A DNA stretch of 64,000 bases from Paenibacillus sp. FSL R7-0337 (GCF_037969875.1 NZ_CP150218.1:2480001-2544000); one strand, 5' to 3'. Shown: positions 17,790 to 27,522, counted from the stretch's first letter. The notes: generated by a model not told the origin, from the letters alone. Numbers and translations: made by a program.

Positions 17790-18824
17790 CTAGCGTTTGG
17801 AGCGGAGACCCGAACTGCTGCGGCTCTTGAACAAGTGGATATTCTCCAGCGCCTTGCCTGTGCCGATCGCAACACAGTCCAGCGGATTCTCGGCCACAAT
17901 CACCGGCATTCCGGTCTCGCGCGCCAGCAGCTTGTCCAGGTTGCGCAGAAGCGCACCGCCGCCCGTAAGCACAATGCCGCGGTCCATAATATCAGCGGCC
18001 AGCTCCGGCGGACATTTCTCCAGCGTAACCTTCACGGCTTCAACAATCGCATTCACAGTATCGGACAGAGCTTCGCAGATTTCATCGGAGGTAATGGTCA
18101 GCGTCTTCGGCAGACCGGTTACCAGATCGCGTCCGCGGATCTCCATCGTCTCAGCCTTCTCAAGCGGCAGGGCAGAGCCCACATCCATCTTGAGCTGCTC
18201 GGAGGTGCGTTCACCGATCATAAGGTTATACTGACGCTTGATGTATTGGATGATAGACTCATCCGCATCATCCCCAGCCACGCGTACAGAACGGCTGGTA
18301 ACAATACCGCCGAGTGAGATTACAGCAACCTCGGTAGTTCCGCCGCCGATATCTACAACCATACTGCCGGTTGGTTCCCATACCGGAAGATCTGCACCTA
18401 TGGCAGCAGCAAATGGCTCCTCGATAATGTAAGCTTCCCGTGCTCCGGCCTGCTTCGTAGCATCCTCTACCGCACGTTGTTCAACGGCTGTAATTCCGGA
18501 GGGCACACACACCATGACATTCGGATGGCGCTGGAACATCGAGCGCTGCTTCTGGGCCTGGCGGATGAAATATTTGATCATAGTTGCTGTAGTATCGAAA
18601 TCAGCGATGACCCCGTCCTTCATTGGTCGGATGGCACGGATGTTGCCCGGCGTGCGTCCGATCATTTTTTTGGCAGATTCCCCTACGGCTTCAATCGTCT
18701 TGCTATCTGTATTAATGGCTACCACGGACGGCTCTCTGACAACGATCCCTTTACCGCGCACGTAGACAAGCGTATTCGCTGTCCCCAAGTCAATTCCTAA
18801 GTCTTTCGTAAAACCACCTAACAT
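17790..18824 (-). CDS. mreB: Rod shape-determining actin homologue MreB
   Basis: 344 aa. Actin fold with phosphate-1 loop [15 protein letters not shown], phosphate-2 [15 protein letters not shown] and adenosine motif [11 protein letters not shown]. It forms membrane-bound filaments that orient cell-wall synthesis. AAAAGGAG precedes the ATG. It heads mreB-mreC-mreD. Confidence 0.97.
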   Translation of the reverse strand: MLGGFTKDLGIDLGTANTLVYVRGKGIVVREPSVVAINTDSKTIEAVGESAKKMIGRTPGNIRAIRPMKDGVIADFDTTATMIKYFIRQAQKQRSMFQRHPNVMVCVPSGITAVEQRAVEDATKQAGAREAYIIEEPFAAAIGADLPVWEPTGSMVVDIGGGTTEVAVISLGGIVTSRSVRVAGDDADESIIQYIKRQYNLMIGERTSEQLKMDVGSALPLEKAETMEIRGRDLVTGLPKTLTITSDEICEALSDTVNAIVEAVKVTLEKCPPELAADIMDRGIVLTGGGALLRNLDKLLARETGMPVIVAENPLDCVAIGTGKALENIHLFKSRSSSGLRSKR

Positions 18825-18863
18825 CTTGTATGCTCCTTTTCCATGTGAATCTAGACAATTGTA

Positions 18864-19553
18864 TTACATGTAGCCTTTCTCTTTCAAACTTACGTAGCTG
18901 CTGTCTCCGATCACCAGATGATCCAGCACATCAATGCCGACAATTTCGCCTGCCTGCATCAACCTAGAGGTCAGGGAGATGTCTTCAGGGCTCGGCGTAG
19001 GATCACCACTCGGATGATTATGTGCGCATATAATTGCTGCGCTGCTGCATTTCATGGCTGCCCGGAACACCTCGCGGGGATGCACAATGGAGGCATTAAG
19101 GCTACCCATGGACAATGTTTCCTGCGCAATAACATGATTCTTCGTATTCAGGAACAGGCAGATAAAATGCTCCTTCTGCAAATAACGCAGCTGTTCGGTC
19201 AGAATCTCCGCCGCGTCCTGGGGACTGCGGATAATGACCGGTTCGGTAAGCCGGGAATTCGCCATGCGTCTTCCCAGCTCTATGCCTGCTTTGAGTTGCA
19301 CGGCCTTGGCAGGGCCGATGCCGTTGATTGTTGTCAATTCTTCAATGCTCAGATCCGCCAGTCCGCGGAGACCGCCTGCATGGCTCAAGAGCCGCTGGGC
19401 GATAAGAAGGGCAGATTCACGGTGCGCACCTGTGCGCAGCAGAATAGCCAGAAGCTCCGCTTGACTTAATGATTCCGCCCCATAATGCATCAAGCGCTCT
19501 CGTGGTCGTTCTTCATGGGGGAGGTCACGCAGCATAAATGTTTGCGACTCCAT
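18864..19553 (-). CDS. radC: RadC/JAB-domain DNA repair-like protein
   Basis: 229 aa. A helix-hairpin-helix (LTTINGIGPAKAVQLKAGIEL, about 70-95) is followed by a JAB1/MPN metalloprotease-like domain with the ligands in AAIICAHNHPSGDPTPS and an upstream Glu. The biochemical activity of RadC remains unsettled. Position between maf and mreB is as in B. subtilis. Confidence 0.93.
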   Translation of the reverse strand: MESQTFMLRDLPHEERPRERLMHYGAESLSQAELLAILLRTGAHRESALLIAQRLLSHAGGLRGLADLSIEELTTINGIGPAKAVQLKAGIELGRRMANSRLTEPVIIRSPQDAAEILTEQLRYLQKEHFICLFLNTKNHVIAQETLSMGSLNASIVHPREVFRAAMKCSSAAIICAHNHPSGDPTPSPEDISLTSRLMQAGEIVGIDVLDHLVIGDSSYVSLKEKGYM

Positions 19554-19579
19554 CCCTAACCTTCTTTCTTCGGCTACCC

Positions 19580-20182
19580 TTACCGGTTCAGCACCGAAAT
19601 GCCAAACCCGGACAACATACCGCTCAGCAGTGACAGCGGCAGCCCGACCACGTTAAAATAGCAGCCTTCAATTTCTTCCACCAGGGTGGCTCCCAGTCCT
19701 TGTATCGCGTAAGAGCCGGCTTTGTCGGCAGGCTCCCCGGTCGCTATGTAAGCGGAGATTTCCTCTTCGCTCATTGCTCTCATAGTTACAGAGGTTACCC
19801 TATGATCTACCAGGGTACGTCCCTCTGCGGAACCGATGCAGGCCACCCCGGTGTATACCTGATGCGTCCGGCCTTGCAGCATGCCCAGCATTCTGGCGCT
19901 GTCCTGCTCATCCGCTGGCTTGCCGAGCACCATTCCGTCAAGCACAACAATCGTGTCGCTGCCGATGATAACGGCATCACGGTCTCCGGCAACAGGAATC
20001 ACAGCTTCTGCCTTACGCAGAGCCAGATTCCGTACAATAGCTTCAGGGCTCCATTCGGGCGGTGTACTCTCATCAGCATCGCTGGACAGCACCTCGAAAG
20101 GCAGTCCAAGCGAGGCTAACAGCTCACGCCGCCGCGGCGAACCTGAGGCCAGAATAATATGCCGCGAATTGTCATGCTCCAC
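19580..20182 (-). CDS. maf: Maf family nucleotide pyrophosphatase
   Basis: 200 aa from GTG 20182. It is a dTTP/UTP (or modified-nucleotide) pyrophosphatase implicated in septum formation and nucleotide-pool cleaning. The family motif ILASGSPRRRELL is at the N-terminus, with SDADES, IGSDTIVVLDG and a C-terminal EEIEGCYFNVVGLPL. Followed by radC after 26 bases. Confidence 0.94.
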   Translation of the reverse strand: MEHDNSRHIILASGSPRRRELLASLGLPFEVLSSDADESTPPEWSPEAIVRNLALRKAEAVIPVAGDRDAVIIGSDTIVVLDGMVLGKPADEQDSARMLGMLQGRTHQVYTGVACIGSAEGRTLVDHRVTSVTMRAMSEEEISAYIATGEPADKAGSYAIQGLGATLVEEIEGCYFNVVGLPLSLLSGMLSGFGISVLNR

Positions 20183-20218
20183 TGTAATTACGTCCCTTCC
20201 TGATGCTGCCAGCTAAGG

Positions 20219-20464
20219 CTACAGCCTGCGGTACAGCCATACGGCTGTAATAATTCCGGCAAGACTGAGCAGGCACAGTTTCAAATGGATTGTGATGTCA
20301 TAGGTTATGATGTCTAAATCGGCTTGCGGCGACCACTTGAGAACAGTCGAAGCTGTAAGAAAAGACAGAGCTTGTACAGGTTCCAGCAGCTTGGCAATCC
20401 AGGCTCCGGCCAGCCAGCCCAGAATAAGAAATAACAGCAGTGTTCCTACATTTTTCTTCTTCAT
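20219..20464 (-). CDS. Small DUF4321 membrane protein
   Basis: 81 aa. Two membrane segments (residues 5-25 and 57-77) flank a polar loop. The pattern GWLAGAWIAKLLEPV matches the DUF4321 family, which is found in Firmicutes next to maf. No function is known. Confidence 0.8.
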   Translation of the reverse strand: MKKKNVGTLLLFLILGWLAGAWIAKLLEPVQALSFLTASTVLKWSPQADLDIITYDITIHLKLCLLSLAGIITAVWLYRRL

Positions 20465-20603
20465 TCAAGTCTTCCCTCGCCATTTTTTGACACCCTAATT
20501 ATTATACGGTGAAACGGAGTGCAATACAAACTCAAAATCCATCCAGGGAATGTTTACCACGTAAGCAGCCTGCGGATTTTATCACACCACAGGATTACCT
20601 CTG

Positions 20604-20652
20604 GAAATACAGCAATCCCCCGCCGGGCATACGCCTGGTACGGGGGATCATT
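20604..20652. terminator. Strong hairpin downstream of the SPOR protein gene
   Basis: ATCCCCCG and CGGGGGAT form an 8-bp stem enclosing a second CCGGGC/GCCTGG pair. There is no T-run on the minus strand, so it may slow or partly end transcription rather than act as a standard terminator. Confidence 0.4.
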
Positions 20653-20691
20653 TATTAAGCCTATAGTCAGCGGCGCTTTACGCCTCAGTTG

Positions 20692-22056
20692 TCAGCTCAT
20701 GGCGGACAACAGGCTTTTCTGGCCGGTCAGGAAGCTCATCATGGCCTCCTGCACCTCCCAGAGCAGCCCCTCCGCTTTATTCTTGCTGTATTCGTTCAAG
20801 GCGGCTATTCCCTGGCTCATGGATTTCTCCAGCCCGTCAGCGATTCTCTGCCCTTCCGGGGTCAGGCCCGGCTCCAGCGCCTTGACCGCCTGGGTCCACT
20901 GCATATGGAGATCACTTACCTCTCCGCCAGCGTTTCCGCTGCTCCCCCCGCCAAGCAGAGAAGCAGACAAGCTGCTCAGCTCGCTTAACAGCTTGCTGCT
21001 GAGTGTGAAGTAACTGTCCACCGCCACCGCCGTTCCGGTATAACGGACCTGATTCACAGCTGGCAGGGCCACTTCTCTCACGTACAGCTCGATGCCCTGC
21101 CCCTTTAGGCCATTGCTGAGCAGCTTGGCCTGCTCACGGTCAGGAGACATTCCGGCGTACACACGGTTGCCGTCTGCCGGGTCAAGACCTGCGGCAAGGC
21201 CTGCGGCCAGCAGCTCCTGCCGGGCCTGCTCCGCTCCTGCCGGTGTACTGAAGACACCATATTGCAGTAGATAATAGCTCTGCGGGGCAACCTGAACCGG
21301 AATTTGTGCGATCACCGCTTCTCCCATCTGCTCAGCAGGCACACCCGTTATGTCTGCCGGTGTACCGCCGTTTGCCGCCGTTTGCCCCTGAGTGATTCCC
21401 GTCTTAACCGCCGCATTGCCGGCAGCTTTACCATTCTCTCCCGACCCTCCTATGATGAACGACAGGGCTGCGTATCCGAGCAGAATTCCCGTTCCCAGTG
21501 CTCCAGCGATGGACAGTGCGAACTTCCACCAATACGAGGGACGGCGGGTATGATAAGAGCCGCCGTAGCTATCCCCTTGAGCGCCGGATTGATCATAACT
21601 GTCTGTAGCAGATTCACGGTTATCGTCATGCAGCGGGTAGTAGTCATCTGCTGAATGCAGTCCTTCTTCATCTGACCCTCCATAGAAGGAATGCTCCTCC
21701 GAATCTTCACTCTGTTCCCATAGATTCCTTGCAGAAGCAGGACGGACAACAGAATACAGCCCCAAATCATAGTTATCCTCAGGAGCTTTCATTTTCCGGC
21801 GGCCAGAGCCTGGGGGCTTCATGTAAGCTGCCTCTACTGACCGGGGCAACTCCACCTTGGCCAGATCCACAATATATTCATCGGCCTTGGAATAGGAGGA
21901 TGTCTTAACTCCCCCGCGCTGGACCTTGTCAGTCTCCTTGTCCTCCAGAACTATACCGGTTTCGTTCACCGCCCGGCGCTCTACCGTCTCTGTTCGCTGT
22001 CTACCCTGGTCCCCGTCGAAGCGGAATGTCATTCTTCCGTTATTCAATACCCTCAC
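20692..22056 (-). CDS. spoIIB: SPOR-domain membrane protein in the spoIIB position
   Basis: 454 aa from GTG 22056; start uncertain (a TTG 9 bases later and an ATG at 22032 are in frame). A long acidic and basic cytoplasmic part (1-175) precedes one membrane segment (about 178-202, FALSIAGALGTGILLGYAAL). An external Gly/Ala linker, a SPOR peptidoglycan-binding domain (SYYLLQYGVFSTPAGAEQAR to GIELYVREV, about 255-340) and a helical C-terminal tail follow. In B. subtilis spoIIB lies next to maf and encodes a SPOR protein aiding engulfment; synteny and topology support that role, but sequence outside SPOR is lineage-specific. Confidence 0.65.
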   Translation of the reverse strand: MRVLNNGRMTFRFDGDQGRQRTETVERRAVNETGIVLEDKETDKVQRGGVKTSSYSKADEYIVDLAKVELPRSVEAAYMKPPGSGRRKMKAPEDNYDLGLYSVVRPASARNLWEQSEDSEEHSFYGGSDEEGLHSADDYYPLHDDNRESATDSYDQSGAQGDSYGGSYHTRRPSYWWKFALSIAGALGTGILLGYAALSFIIGGSGENGKAAGNAAVKTGITQGQTAANGGTPADITGVPAEQMGEAVIAQIPVQVAPQSYYLLQYGVFSTPAGAEQARQELLAAGLAAGLDPADGNRVYAGMSPDREQAKLLSNGLKGQGIELYVREVALPAVNQVRYTGTAVAVDSYFTLSSKLLSELSSLSASLLGGGSSGNAGGEVSDLHMQWTQAVKALEPGLTPEGQRIADGLEKSMSQGIAALNEYSKNKAEGLLWEVQEAMMSFLTGQKSLLSAMS

Positions 22057-22123
22057 CTCGCGATCTTCAGTTCTATACTGATAGATATGAAAGATGCGAG
22101 AGAGATATGCTATTTTAATATAT

Positions 22124-23311
22124 TTACACCAGGCTAAGCAGCTTCGCCTTCACACCGTCTGCGGCATAATGTTTGCTGAGCGTCCGGTAGGCCTGATTCG
22201 CAATAATGGAGCCAAGCTCCGGCGTCGTCAGCAGCCTGATCAGATGGTCGGCAGTGCCAGCCGTTGTTCCTGCCAGCAGAATATTCCGCCCCGGCTCGCA
22301 GATCAGCTCCTCCGAGCCCTTCAGGCTGCTGACCACCGGAGTACGGAGGGCCCAGGCCTCCAGAATGCTGCTCTGACTCCCGCAGTCCTCGCAGCATGAG
22401 GTAACTACAGCTCTGGCCATGCGGATATAATCAGCTGTCTGTATAGCTTCGCTGATGATTAGAATAGAAGAGTCCTTCTGGACGACAGCTGCGACCTCTG
22501 CATGCACCTCACTACTGATAATGCAGCAGCGGATATCCGGCACTGCCGCCTGAATCAGCGGATATACCTTCTTGAAGAACAGCAGTGCTGCATTCTTACC
22601 GTCAGTGGAATGCATGTCCCAGTGCAGAACGATGGAGTTATCCTTGACAGTATCTCCGGCAGCCGCATAAGGAGGCTCGCTCAGATCAATGTACGGCGGA
22701 ACTACATGCACCTTGCCTGCATCAGCAAAGGATACCGCCTTAAAGGACAGTGCCTCTTCTTCTGAAGCAGCCAGCAGCAGGCTGGTCTTGTTCATTAACC
22801 GGCGCTCTTCCCGGCGGATCAGCGCATCATTCAGTTTGCGGTAGCCTGTGCTGATTCCCCGCTTGCCAGCCGCCCGGCTCTGCACCCGTATGCCACCGGC
22901 ACGGCGAGCGTCTGTGACGATAACGGCTCCGGGAAGCAGTGAGGCGACCAGATCCAGCCCATTGCCGAGCATCGCATACGAGACAAACACATGGCTGTAG
23001 TCGTGCTGGCTGCACATCTCGGTAATTACTGCCCGCAGCGACTTGTCATTGCCGATCACCGAGGCATCCTTGCGGAGCCTGTTCAGCGGAAACAGCAGGC
23101 TTCTGCGGGTGGACGCAGGCCGCTTCACCTGATGCACGGTCAGGGCAGGACTGCGCAAAATCTGCGTCTCGCGGCGGTGGTGGCAATACTCCAGCAGATC
23201 AATGTCAAACCGCTCCAGCAGCATATCAAGGAAATTTTTTGTTCTGATGTCTCCCTCCCGGTCTTCCGGCGTGTGACTCCGGGCGGAAAGGAACAACATT
23301 CTCTCTCTCAT
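22124..23311 (-). CDS. Degenerate GT4-like glycosyltransferase paralogue
   Basis: 395 aa. It aligns along its full length with the next gene upstream (23486-24667): shared FLSARSHTPEDREG / FISAENPYPQDSGG starts, ILEAWALRTPVVSS in both, and matching C-termini. The GT-B donor-site loop that reads EGSGTRLKILEA in the neighbour reads EDCGSQSSILEA here, so the Arg and Lys that normally contact the nucleotide sugar are lost, and the PGNMNYFPN loop has become HWDMHSTDG. I infer a duplicated gene that has lost or changed catalysis. The reading frame itself is intact. Confidence 0.65.
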   Translation of the reverse strand: MRERMLFLSARSHTPEDREGDIRTKNFLDMLLERFDIDLLEYCHHRRETQILRSPALTVHQVKRPASTRRSLLFPLNRLRKDASVIGNDKSLRAVITEMCSQHDYSHVFVSYAMLGNGLDLVASLLPGAVIVTDARRAGGIRVQSRAAGKRGISTGYRKLNDALIRREERRLMNKTSLLLAASEEEALSFKAVSFADAGKVHVVPPYIDLSEPPYAAAGDTVKDNSIVLHWDMHSTDGKNAALLFFKKVYPLIQAAVPDIRCCIISSEVHAEVAAVVQKDSSILIISEAIQTADYIRMARAVVTSCCEDCGSQSSILEAWALRTPVVSSLKGSEELICEPGRNILLAGTTAGTADHLIRLLTTPELGSIIANQAYRTLSKHYAADGVKAKLLSLV

Positions 23312-23485
23312 GGCTATAGCTCCTTGGTTCTATGTAAATGTGTATGAATGTGTACGAAACAAAAAAGGCCGGATGACATCCAGCCCAGAAATGTGAAACT
23401 TTCGATGTAGATCTATAGTAACGCAGTCCTCCTGAGAAGGTTGTCGATTTATGGGGAAAAATATTTTTTTACCTTCCATATCCCT

Positions 23486-24667
23486 TCAGACCAGACGAAG
23501 CAGCTTATCCTTGACACTTTCCGCCTCATAATTTGCCAGCAGAGTCTCGTATGCACGGTCCGCGAGCACTACTCCTCTTTCATGATCCTGAAGCAGCAGT
23601 GTCACACTATCGGCAAAGGAAACCGGGTCATCGGCAATCATAATATTCTGTGAATGCTCATAGAGCAGCCCTTCTGCCCCTTTGGAACTGGATACGACAG
23701 GGGTCCTCAGCGCCCAGGCCTCCAGAATTTTCAGCCGTGTCCCACTGCCTTCCAGGAGCGGAGCTATGACCACCTGCGCCTTGCGTATATAATCTGCCAC
23801 ACTGTACACATACCCGGTGATGACGATAGAGGAATCCTTAAAGGCCAGCGCCGCTACCTCAGGATGCACATCCCGTCCGACAATATACCACTTTATGTCC
23901 GGTACCCTTGCCTTAACCAGAGGATATACCTCACGGTAGAAGTAGAGGGCTGCGTTAATATTGGGGAAGTAGTTCATATTACCCGGAAGAATAATCCACT
24001 TTTCCTTGGACAACTGCATCTTGGCCGGGTAATCCTCCATGCGTATGAAATTGGGAATGACATGGACTTTCTGCGACTGGCTGGGGGCCAGTGCCTTGAA
24101 GGCCAGAGCATCCTCTTCCGAAGTGGTCAGCAGCAGATTAGTCTTATCCATCAGCTTAAGCTCATCCTGGCGCGTCCATACAGCATTAAGGGAATAATAG
24201 ACTTTGGCGATCCCCTTTTTCCCGCCTGCCAGCTGTGCAGACAATCCGCTCTCGAAATTATGCGCATCGGTAATGATCACAGTGTCAGGCAGGCAGCGCT
24301 GTACAATATCGATGCAGCAGCCCAGCAGGCTGTGCGAAATAAATACATGACCATAGGACTTCCGGCTGCAGAGCTCTATAATCTTAGCCTTCATGTCCAC
24401 ATCGACATGGCTCATATAAGAACAATTCCGCCAGGTATACAGGGAACGGAGAAGCGCACTGCGGTAGCTGACCGTACGCTCTACTTCATGTACCGTAAGT
24501 GACGGAAGTTCCTCCGGCGTCCCTGTCTTCCTGGGGTTGGCATAGGTGATAAGCTCGACCTCATATTTGGCGAGCAGAAGCTTCAGAATATTGCCTGTTC
24601 TCAGCTTGCCCCCGCTATCCTGCGGATATGGATTCTCTGCGGAAATGAATAGCAACGGCTCCTTCAT
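23486..24667 (-). CDS. Glycosyltransferase family 4 protein
   Basis: 393 aa, GT-B fold. The N-terminal acceptor domain starts LLFISAENPYPQDSGGKLRT. The C-terminal donor domain has ILPGNMNYFPNINAALYF and the donor-binding EGSGTRLKILEAWALRTPVV. It transfers a sugar from a nucleotide donor to an unknown acceptor, probably a surface or spore glycan. A degenerate tandem paralogue follows 175 bases downstream. Confidence 0.75.
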   Translation of the reverse strand: MKEPLLFISAENPYPQDSGGKLRTGNILKLLLAKYEVELITYANPRKTGTPEELPSLTVHEVERTVSYRSALLRSLYTWRNCSYMSHVDVDMKAKIIELCSRKSYGHVFISHSLLGCCIDIVQRCLPDTVIITDAHNFESGLSAQLAGGKKGIAKVYYSLNAVWTRQDELKLMDKTNLLLTTSEEDALAFKALAPSQSQKVHVIPNFIRMEDYPAKMQLSKEKWIILPGNMNYFPNINAALYFYREVYPLVKARVPDIKWYIVGRDVHPEVAALAFKDSSIVITGYVYSVADYIRKAQVVIAPLLEGSGTRLKILEAWALRTPVVSSSKGAEGLLYEHSQNIMIADDPVSFADSVTLLLQDHERGVVLADRAYETLLANYEAESVKDKLLRLV

Positions 24668-24746
24668 GGCTTGTTCTCCTACTTTCCATTGATCAATTGC
24701 CCTGGACGGCCCGGGACATCTAGGATCTATTACCCAAATTCAGGTT

Positions 24747-24783
24747 GTACCGTTTCAGCAAAAATAGAAGGATCATATATAGC
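24747..24783. repeat. Dispersed intergenic repeat element, copy B
   Basis: 37 bases matching 5077-5114 in the same orientation with one gap and about five changes (GTACCG-TTCAGC-AAATAGAA-GATCAT-TATAGC in common). As in copy A, a terminator of a minus-strand gene lies directly beyond its right end. The palindromes of copy A are not kept here. Confidence 0.6.
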
Positions 24784-24822
24784 TAAAAAAAGCGGTCCCC
24801 CGGTAAACGGAGAATCGCTGAC
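24783..24822 (-). terminator. Rho-independent terminator after the tandem GGDEF genes
   Basis: On the minus strand AGCGATTCTCCG pairs with CGGGGGACCGCT (one mismatch, G-T wobbles) across TTTAC, followed by seven T, about 30 bases after the stop at 24850. Confidence 0.8.
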
Positions 24823-24849
24823 ATTCGACTTGCTAGCTAACTGCCATTT

Positions 24850-26046
24850 CTACTTTGTCAAAATACCGGCTTCCGGCACCTTGCCCGGATAGCTGTAATT
24901 CCTGACTACACAGTTCCTTCCCCGCTGCTTCGCCTCATATAGGGCGGTATCGCTCAGTTTGTATAGGGTGCTAAGCGGCACGCGTTCCCCGGAGAGAATC
25001 GTAATCAGACCAATGCTGACTGTATAGGAGAGCGGCATGCCTTCGACAGTCGCACCAAGCACCGAGCAGCGCAGCCGCTCTGCTATTCTCTCACCGTCTT
25101 CCTCATCCGACCTGTGCAGCAGCACCGCGAATTCCTCGCCCCCGAATCTTCCGAAGAGGTCCCCGCTGCCGAGCTCGCGCTCAATTCTGCGGGCGAAATC
25201 CTGCAGCACCCGGTCCCCCGTATCATGGCCATAGGTGTCATTAACCTGCTTGAAGTGGTCCACATCCAGCAGCATGAACGAGAAGGGCACCACCTCCTTC
25301 GCGGCGGCAGCAATCAGAGGCTGGGCACGCAGCACGAACGCCCTGCGGTTCAAGACGCCCGTCAGTTCATCATACGTCGCCACACGCTCCAGCTCCGCAT
25401 AGGACTGTTCCCGGGAGAGCAGCATGAAGCCCGCAGTTCCAAGGAACATCAACAGATAGATCCCGGCATAGAAAAAGCTCTGCAGCCATGCCGCTGCAAT
25501 CGAGCCGGCCGGCGAAAGATAGAACAGGCCGCTGGCCTTACTGAGTAGAGAAAGGATAGCCACGCCGTACAGCATACCCGTAATTTCCTGCAGCGGGGTC
25601 TTTCTCACCTTCCAGGATAACAGATAAGCCGGATAGAGCAGCAGAATGGCACCCGTTAGCGCAGATGCTGCGATCAGCCGGGGAACATCCGGATGCAGCA
25701 GGTAAAGCAGCAGCAAACCTATCGCCGATATTCCGGCCAGCGCGTAATACCTTTGCTTCATTTGTTCGGAATCGGCTTCCAGCTTCTTCAGCAGGGCCAG
25801 AATCTCCGCAGTTCCTGCAGCCACGCTCAAGAGAATAATACTTGGAAGCACGAATGGAAAATCTTGAATTTCCTCTAATAACAGCAGCTGCAGAATAGCG
25901 AGCTGCAGAATTTTGGCTGTCAGGAACAGCGGGGTTGTCTTCTCTTTCGGATAACTGGGCCGGTATGCCAGAATAAGCAGAACCGTAAATAGATTGCCGA
26001 AAAAAAGACAAGCCAGCAATGTCTTCAAATCCAAGCCGGCTGCCAT
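24850..26046 (-). CDS. Membrane diguanylate cyclase (GGDEF), downstream copy
   Basis: 398 aa from ATG 26046 (GGGGTG 6 bases upstream; the GTG at 26055 is less likely). Six to seven membrane segments (residues 8-215) are followed by a GGDEF domain (about 230-390) with active-site GGEEF in GDLFGRFGGEEFAVLL and substrate residues DVDHFKQVNDTYGHDTGD. It should make c-di-GMP from two GTP. The RxxD inhibitory site five residues before GGEEF is absent (GSGD). Very similar in layout to the next gene upstream, from which it is separated by 17 bases: a tandem duplication. Confidence 0.85.
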   Translation of the reverse strand: MAAGLDLKTLLACLFFGNLFTVLLILAYRPSYPKEKTTPLFLTAKILQLAILQLLLLEEIQDFPFVLPSIILLSVAAGTAEILALLKKLEADSEQMKQRYYALAGISAIGLLLLYLLHPDVPRLIAASALTGAILLLYPAYLLSWKVRKTPLQEITGMLYGVAILSLLSKASGLFYLSPAGSIAAAWLQSFFYAGIYLLMFLGTAGFMLLSREQSYAELERVATYDELTGVLNRRAFVLRAQPLIAAAAKEVVPFSFMLLDVDHFKQVNDTYGHDTGDRVLQDFARRIERELGSGDLFGRFGGEEFAVLLHRSDEEDGERIAERLRCSVLGATVEGMPLSYTVSIGLITILSGERVPLSTLYKLSDTALYEAKQRGRNCVVRNYSYPGKVPEAGILTK

Positions 26047-26063
26047 TATGCCCACCCCTTTGT

Positions 26064-27263
26064 TTAGCGATATGTATATGTATGATATGTATTCGAAGGT
26101 TCGTCTACCCGGACCCTGACCACACGGTCCCGGCCTTCTTGCTTCGCCTGATAGAGCGCCAGATCACAAAGCTTGTAGAGTGTGTTCAAGCTGGTATGCT
26201 GTTCGGGCAGCACTGATATTATACCGATACTGACCGTATATCCGCTGGGCAGACTGTGTACAGAAGCCTCCTTAAGTGTCTCCCGCAGCGCTTCCGCCTG
26301 ATGGCTGCTGCTCTGCGCGTCCTGCCCGTACAGCAGAATGGCGAATTCCTCTCCGCCTACCCGTCCGAACAAGTCGCCGCCCGCAAGCGTACTCTCGGCA
26401 GTGAGCGCGAAATCCTGCAGTACAGTATCGCCTGTGTCATGCCCGTAGGTATCATTCACTTTTTTGAAATGATCCAGATCCAGCAGCAGTAAGGTACAAT
26501 ATTCACTCTTCTTGGCGGCAAGCGCCAGCTTCAGTTCGGCTTCCAACAGGAAAGCCCTGCGGCCCAGAATCCCCGTCAGGCTGTCGTAGGTAGCGATACG
26601 CTTCAGTTTCTGGTAGGAATGCTCATTGGAGAGGAGGATAAAGGCGGCAAGCCCTCCAATCAGCATCAGGAACATCCCGAGATAATATAAATACTGCGCC
26701 GGATTAGCCGTCAGCGGGCCCATATCCGGTTCCACCGCCAGCGCAACAAATGACCTGAGGAGCATCACCGCTGCAATCGCATAAAATACGGCGGCGAGTA
26801 TCTTCTGGAGCGGAGAACGCTCCGGGCTCGCTGTCAAGCGGCAGCCTGGGTAGAGCACAAACAGCATGACCCATAGCGAGGTTGTTGCGACCCGTATATT
26901 GGGATGGTTGAAGAACAGGGCAACGACAACGAAGCTGAGTATGCTCCCTGCCGTGATTACCAGATAATAGAGCTTCGCCCGGCCGTCCAGCATGCCCATC
27001 ATCATCATCAGCGCAGCAATCTCCAGCCCTCCGCCGGCCAGAATGAGCGCATTGCTCAGAGGTACAGCGATTCTATGGGGAATATAGTCCCACAGCAGAA
27101 TGGAGCTCCAGAAGATCACCTGAATCCACTTGGAGGCAATGAATAGACTGGAGGCAATGTCTTTGGGGAAGTGGTAGCGGTAAAACGTAATCATCAGGCC
27201 GGAAAATAAATTTCCCAGAATGAACAAGTATAACAGCGACTTAATATCAAGCTGAAAGCCCAT
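26064..27263 (-). CDS. Membrane diguanylate cyclase (GGDEF), upstream copy
   Basis: 399 aa from ATG 27263 behind GGTGGTG; a GTG two codons earlier is possible. Same architecture as its neighbour: an N-terminal multi-span membrane sensor (about 5-215), then GGDEF with LDLDHFKKVNDTYGHDTGD and GRVGGEEFAILL. The I-site is again missing (AGGD). The sensor halves are more diverged than the GGDEF halves, consistent with different signals feeding the same output. Confidence 0.85.
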   Translation of the reverse strand: MGFQLDIKSLLYLFILGNLFSGLMITFYRYHFPKDIASSLFIASKWIQVIFWSSILLWDYIPHRIAVPLSNALILAGGGLEIAALMMMMGMLDGRAKLYYLVITAGSILSFVVVALFFNHPNIRVATTSLWVMLFVLYPGCRLTASPERSPLQKILAAVFYAIAAVMLLRSFVALAVEPDMGPLTANPAQYLYYLGMFLMLIGGLAAFILLSNEHSYQKLKRIATYDSLTGILGRRAFLLEAELKLALAAKKSEYCTLLLLDLDHFKKVNDTYGHDTGDTVLQDFALTAESTLAGGDLFGRVGGEEFAILLYGQDAQSSSHQAEALRETLKEASVHSLPSGYTVSIGIISVLPEQHTSLNTLYKLCDLALYQAKQEGRDRVVRVRVDEPSNTYHTYTYR

Positions 27264-27459
27264 CAACACACCACCGAACTATGCGGATATACCTGCTCTA
27301 TCCGAACGATAACATTCACAGCTTATATCGGCAATATCATTGTTAACTTTGAGCAGGATCAACGTGGGCACTCGGGTGGACGCTCTGCTGTTTAAGCGGG
27401 ATACGAAACAACCAACCATATGGATAATGTCACATAAGTTCTTATCTATTTAAACAAAA

Positions 27460-27500
27460 AGCAGCAATTCTCCCATAACGGGAAAATCGCTGCTACTTTA
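27460..27500 (-). terminator. Rho-independent terminator after murC
   Basis: On the minus strand AGCAGCGATTTTCCC pairs with GGGAGAATTGCTGCT around GTTAT, then TTTTTG. It ends the valS-folC-murC transcript. Confidence 0.85.
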
Positions 27501-27522
27501 ACGTTTGATGTTTCGCGAAATA

